NCBI RefSeq assembly: GCF_002272825.1
Contig: NZ_MLAM01000008.1
Coordinates: forward strand, 1 to 64,000
DNA: 64,000 nucleotides
DNA from: Helicobacter sp. 11S02596-1
GTDB taxonomy: Bacteria; Campylobacterota; Campylobacteria; Campylobacterales; Helicobacteraceae
Reading direction: 5' to 3'
Part shown: positions 61,465 through 64,000 of the stretch, one piece after another
Numbering within the stretch: position 1 is the first letter of the stretch
How the letters are laid out: each line of letters begins with the position of its first letter
Notes under the pieces: generated by a model
What the model was told of the DNA's origin: nothing
Database searches by the model: none
What the model saw: the letters and a program-made list of their open reading frames with translations, nothing else
Translations under genes and position numbers: made by a program

Positions 61465-62085
61465 TTGATAAAACTAGTCTCGAATAGATAAGTCCTTAGA
61501 CTTAGCTATGAGATGATTACTTTAGGACGAGAAGCGTTAAGGTTAAGCCAAGCGGTTGGCTTTTTTAAGGTTTGGGCGTCCGGTATGCTCCTTAAAAGTC
61601 GCATAGAACCATCGCCGTGCGAGCCTAAAAAAGATAAGCAGTTATCTTTTTTAACGGCTCTCCTCCTTGCGAAGTCCGCCCAGATTCGACCCACCCACCC
61701 ATAAAGGGCGGGTCAAAAAGACCCTTTTAGAACAATGGGTGGGTGGGCGAAAACCCCCGTCACGCCCCCTTAATAATTCCAGATGAAAAAGCGTAGATAG
61801 CTTTTTTGTTAGTGATTTCAAACCTGCGAAACCTATGAAAACGGGTTGATATTCCTGCGTTAGCAGGATATAACCCTATCCTTTAGGAATGAACGGGAGC
61901 TAAGCTCTCGTGAGTGGTCTTCAGATTCGATTTATCGAATCGATACCTCTGAAATCTATCTCCAATATTCAAGGCAAGCTTAAATATGAGATGGTTACTT
62001 TAGGAACGAAAACGGGCTTTGCCCGTTTGAGTGATCTTCAGATTCACGCCAGTGAATCGAGTAAAACATAATGAAAACCCTCCCC
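61465..62085. repeat. Mosaic intergenic repeat cluster R6
   Basis: Hairpins beside GGTCTTCAG at 61924-61941 (GATTCGA arms) and 62041-62058 (GATTCAC arms), with partner hairpins ACGGGAGC/GCTCTCGT near 61882 and AAACGGGC/GCCCGTTT near 62012. AAGCAGTT-loop elements lie near 61550 (loop AAGCGGTT) and 61635. TTCCTGC/GCAGGAT lies inside GGGTTGAT...ATAACCC near 61850. It ends at the amidase stop codon and contains no gene. Confidence 0.8.
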
Positions 62086-63533
62086 TATTCTTCAAATCTA
62101 AAAGGCATTTTTGCGTGGCGTTCGATGTCTTCAGCGACTTGCATACACAAATCCGCCCGATAATCTGAAGCAAACAATTGCACGCCTTGAGGGATATTGC
62201 CATCTTTGATCCCTGTAGGCACGCTCATACTCGGGTAGTTCAAGCACACAAGGGCGAGCAATGGGATTTGTGCGGGTAAGAGGACTTCTTGGCAATACCT
62301 ATCGCCTTTGAGATCATCGCCGTGCTTGAAAGGTTCTGTGCCTGAAACGGGCAACATCACCACAGGATAAGCATCTAAAATCTCATTATAGACCCTTCGG
62401 AGTTCATCTCGCTTCGCAATCGCTAGCATATATTCTTTCATATCTTTTGCTCCCGGCGCACCTTTTATCATCCCCTCCCACGCCTGTATCACATCTTTTG
62501 AGCCGTAGTCATAGACATAGTGTCCAATCACGCTGGTTTTTTCTGCGACAAGGATTTTGCCCCACACTTCTGCGGCGATCTCAAATTCGGGTAGTTCGAT
62601 TTCTTCGACGATATAGCCATCTTCTTGTAGCCATTTGGCGGTTTTAGTGAGGTTTTCTTTGACGCTCGGATCGATTTTCATCCCATTGATATGGGTAACC
62701 AAAGCGATGCGTTTATTGTTTTTGGAATCATCATAGCTTAGCGGTGCAGGCACCCAGACTTGATCATAAATACTGCCTCGAGAGAGCACTTCTAGCCCGA
62801 GGCGAATATCATTGACACACCTGGCAAGCGGTCCTTCGATGGAAAAAAATTCACTCGCAAATGTTCTGCCTCCCGGGCTACTGGGGTCAAATTGCGGTAT
62901 CCTGCCCCAAGTAGGGCGCAAGCCTACACAGCCACAAGCATAAGCTGGGTAGCGGATCGAGCCACCAATATCGTTGCCGTGTCCGATAAAGCACATCCCG
63001 CTAGTTACCGCTGCAGCAGCCCCGCCACTACTGCCTCCGGGTGTGAGTTCGTCATTCCAGGGATTGAGCGTGCGCCCAAACAAGGGATTTTCACTAAACC
63101 ATCGGATGGCAAATTCGGGGAGATTTGTCATCCCGAGCGTAACACAACCAGCGGTGTTGAAATTCGTAGCGATTGTGCTATCTCCCTCACAAATCCTGTC
63201 TTTGAAAACCCCGCCATTGGTGTTTCGCTCGCCCTTGACATCGACATTGTCTTTGATGGTAACGGGCACGCCGTGCAATGAAGAGAGGATAATCCCTTGA
63301 GCGATGAGGTCATCGGCTTGTTTGGCTTGAGCGAGGGCTTTTTGCTCCATCAGATTGATAATCGCATTGATTTTGGGATTGACTTTTTTGATCCGCTCCA
63401 AAACACTTTTGGTCGCCTCAGTCGAGCTGATGGCTTTATAGCGGATACCTAGGGCGACTTCTGTCGCACTCCATTGCCAAATAGGTGCAGTCGGTAGGGT
63501 TTTTTGGATTTCTTTGGTGCGATCAAATTTCAT
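62085..63533 (-). CDS. Amidase signature family enzyme
   Basis: 482 residues from the ATG behind AAGGAAAAAAC (MKFDRTKEIQKTL); a longer frame reaches into the upstream symporter gene. The Ser-cisSer-Lys triad is visible: lysine in PVTIKDNVD, and TPGGSSGGAAAAV with the following GNDIGGSIRYPA. It hydrolyses amides in the cytoplasm. It lacks a GatB partner here and has a family-typical but unassigned substrate. The upstream sodium:amino-acid symporter suggests uptake and use of an amino acid or its amide. Confidence 0.88.
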   Translation of the reverse strand: MKFDRTKEIQKTLPTAPIWQWSATEVALGIRYKAISSTEATKSVLERIKKVNPKINAIINLMEQKALAQAKQADDLIAQGIILSSLHGVPVTIKDNVDVKGERNTNGGVFKDRICEGDSTIATNFNTAGCVTLGMTNLPEFAIRWFSENPLFGRTLNPWNDELTPGGSSGGAAAAVTSGMCFIGHGNDIGGSIRYPAYACGCVGLRPTWGRIPQFDPSSPGGRTFASEFFSIEGPLARCVNDIRLGLEVLSRGSIYDQVWVPAPLSYDDSKNNKRIALVTHINGMKIDPSVKENLTKTAKWLQEDGYIVEEIELPEFEIAAEVWGKILVAEKTSVIGHYVYDYGSKDVIQAWEGMIKGAPGAKDMKEYMLAIAKRDELRRVYNEILDAYPVVMLPVSGTEPFKHGDDLKGDRYCQEVLLPAQIPLLALVCLNYPSMSVPTGIKDGNIPQGVQLFASDYRADLCMQVAEDIERHAKMPFRFEE

Positions 63534-63568
63534 TGTTTTTTCCTTAGATTTATTATGCATTTTGCGGG

Positions 63569-64000
63569 TCAATCCCAGCATTCAGCGTTTTTTATACCAA
63601 GCTTTTTGGCACTAAATGTTGGATTTAGCCCTTGTTTTCTTTGGAATTTGTAGTCATCAAGGGCTTTTTTGACAACTTTAGCGAGCAAGAATACAGCGAT
63701 GATATTGATGGTCGCCCCGATTCCCATTGCGACATTGGCAATCCCCCACGCAGAAGATACGGAGATCTGCGCCCCAGTATAAACGACAATAATCGAAAGA
63801 ACACGATAAGCAAAAAGCAATTTTTTGTCATCTTTGAGGTATTTAATATTCATTTGCCCGACATAATACGCCCCGATAATGACGGTCGAGGTGAGGATAA
63901 TCACAAGGGCAGTGATGTAGTATTCTCCCCAGATACCAAAGCTTTCAAACATCGCTGTGCGCACCAATGGCATCGCATCATTGATCTGTGTGCCACCTGG
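63569..64000 (-). CDS. Sodium:alanine/glycine symporter (AGCS), 3' part
   Basis: Only the C-terminal 143 or so residues lie in the window; the frame is open to the edge (PGGTQINDAMPLVRTAMFESFGIWGEY). Three to four membrane helices and the AGCS-type ...GAYYVGQMNIKYL and SAWGIANVAMGIGATINI segments are seen. It ends in a polar tail (KKLGIKNAECWD). It would import small neutral amino acids with Na+. The amidase gene follows 35 nt later and is probably co-transcribed. Confidence 0.85.
   Translation of the reverse strand, partial: PGGTQINDAMPLVRTAMFESFGIWGEYYITALVIILTSTVIIGAYYVGQMNIKYLKDDKKLLFAYRVLSIIVVYTGAQISVSSAWGIANVAMGIGATINIIAVFLLAKVVKKALDDYKFQRKQGLNPTFSAKKLGIKNAECWD

Overview
The window looks like chromosomal DNA of a Helicobacter species (Campylobacterota). 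The evidence is protein-level resemblance and gene order, as remembered and not searched: the runs fliS-fliD-flaG-envC-like-ftsX-ftsE-trmB-FN3 lipoprotein-rluD-rodA, metI-metN-flhB2-ribE-tatD-mltD-rlpA-kdsC-lptC-lptA-engB-mreD-like-mrdA, cheV-cheAY-cheW, and tcdA-acidic protein-aguB-antiporter all match blocks known from H. pylori. hisB, argC and an ArgA-type acetyltransferase suggest a broader amino-acid biosynthetic capacity than H. pylori. The species cannot be fixed from the sequence alone.

Layout. 1-1.3 kb: repeat cluster R1. 1.3-12.7 kb: flagellar cap/chaperone genes, a division-associated EnvC-like/FtsEX set, tRNA and rRNA modification enzymes, rodA, a CAU tRNA and fliP. 12.7-13.9 kb: repeat cluster R2. 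14-19.1 kb: glmU, ferritin, two lipoproteins, luxS and two outer-membrane proteins. 19.3-25.2 kb: a sugar aminotransferase, a methionine-type ABC importer with two tandem binding proteins and repeat R3 lodged between metI and metN, then flhB2. 25.2-34.8 kb: repeat R4, ribE, and a long forward operon-like series for cell-wall and LPS transport (mltD, rlpA, hisB, kdsC, lptC, lptA, engB, acetyltransferase, mreD-like, mrdA). 34.8-44 kb: serB, an MTHFR-like protein, chemotaxis genes, a metallophosphatase, argC, thiS and a heme-c-type chemoreceptor. 44-54.9 kb: a MATE exporter, a methyltransferase and a surface-polysaccharide cluster with five glycosyltransferases, an O-antigen ligase/polymerase and UDP-galactopyranose mutase. 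54.9-59.9 kb: antiporter, aguB, acidic protein, tcdA, an iron/metal-type binding protein and an outer-membrane protein. 60-64 kb: tRNA-fMet and tRNA-Gln, repeats R5 and R6 flanking a small hydrophobic-peptide locus, an amidase and the 3' end of a sodium:amino-acid symporter.

Two things stand out. First, a compact locus at about 61.18-61.46 kb has its own promoter, a 5' hairpin, an SD-sequestering inverted repeat, an intrinsic terminator inside the leader, a 24-residue hydrophobic/basic peptide and a 3' terminator. It resembles a type I toxin module with an unusual built-in attenuator. Second, six intergenic repeat clusters (R1-R6) are mosaics of short modules. Their junction sequences are conserved, but the hairpin arms change between copies while usually staying self-complementary. 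That is the pattern expected for a structured RNA or a hairpin-recognised DNA element; no transposase is visible.

Phase-variation signs are clear: C10 inside a glycosyltransferase gene, a G11 tract just upstream of it, and shorter tracts in fliP, lptC and the flaG promoter. Several start codons below were moved from the longest ORF to a codon with a proper Shine-Dalgarno (SD) sequence, including non-ATG starts.
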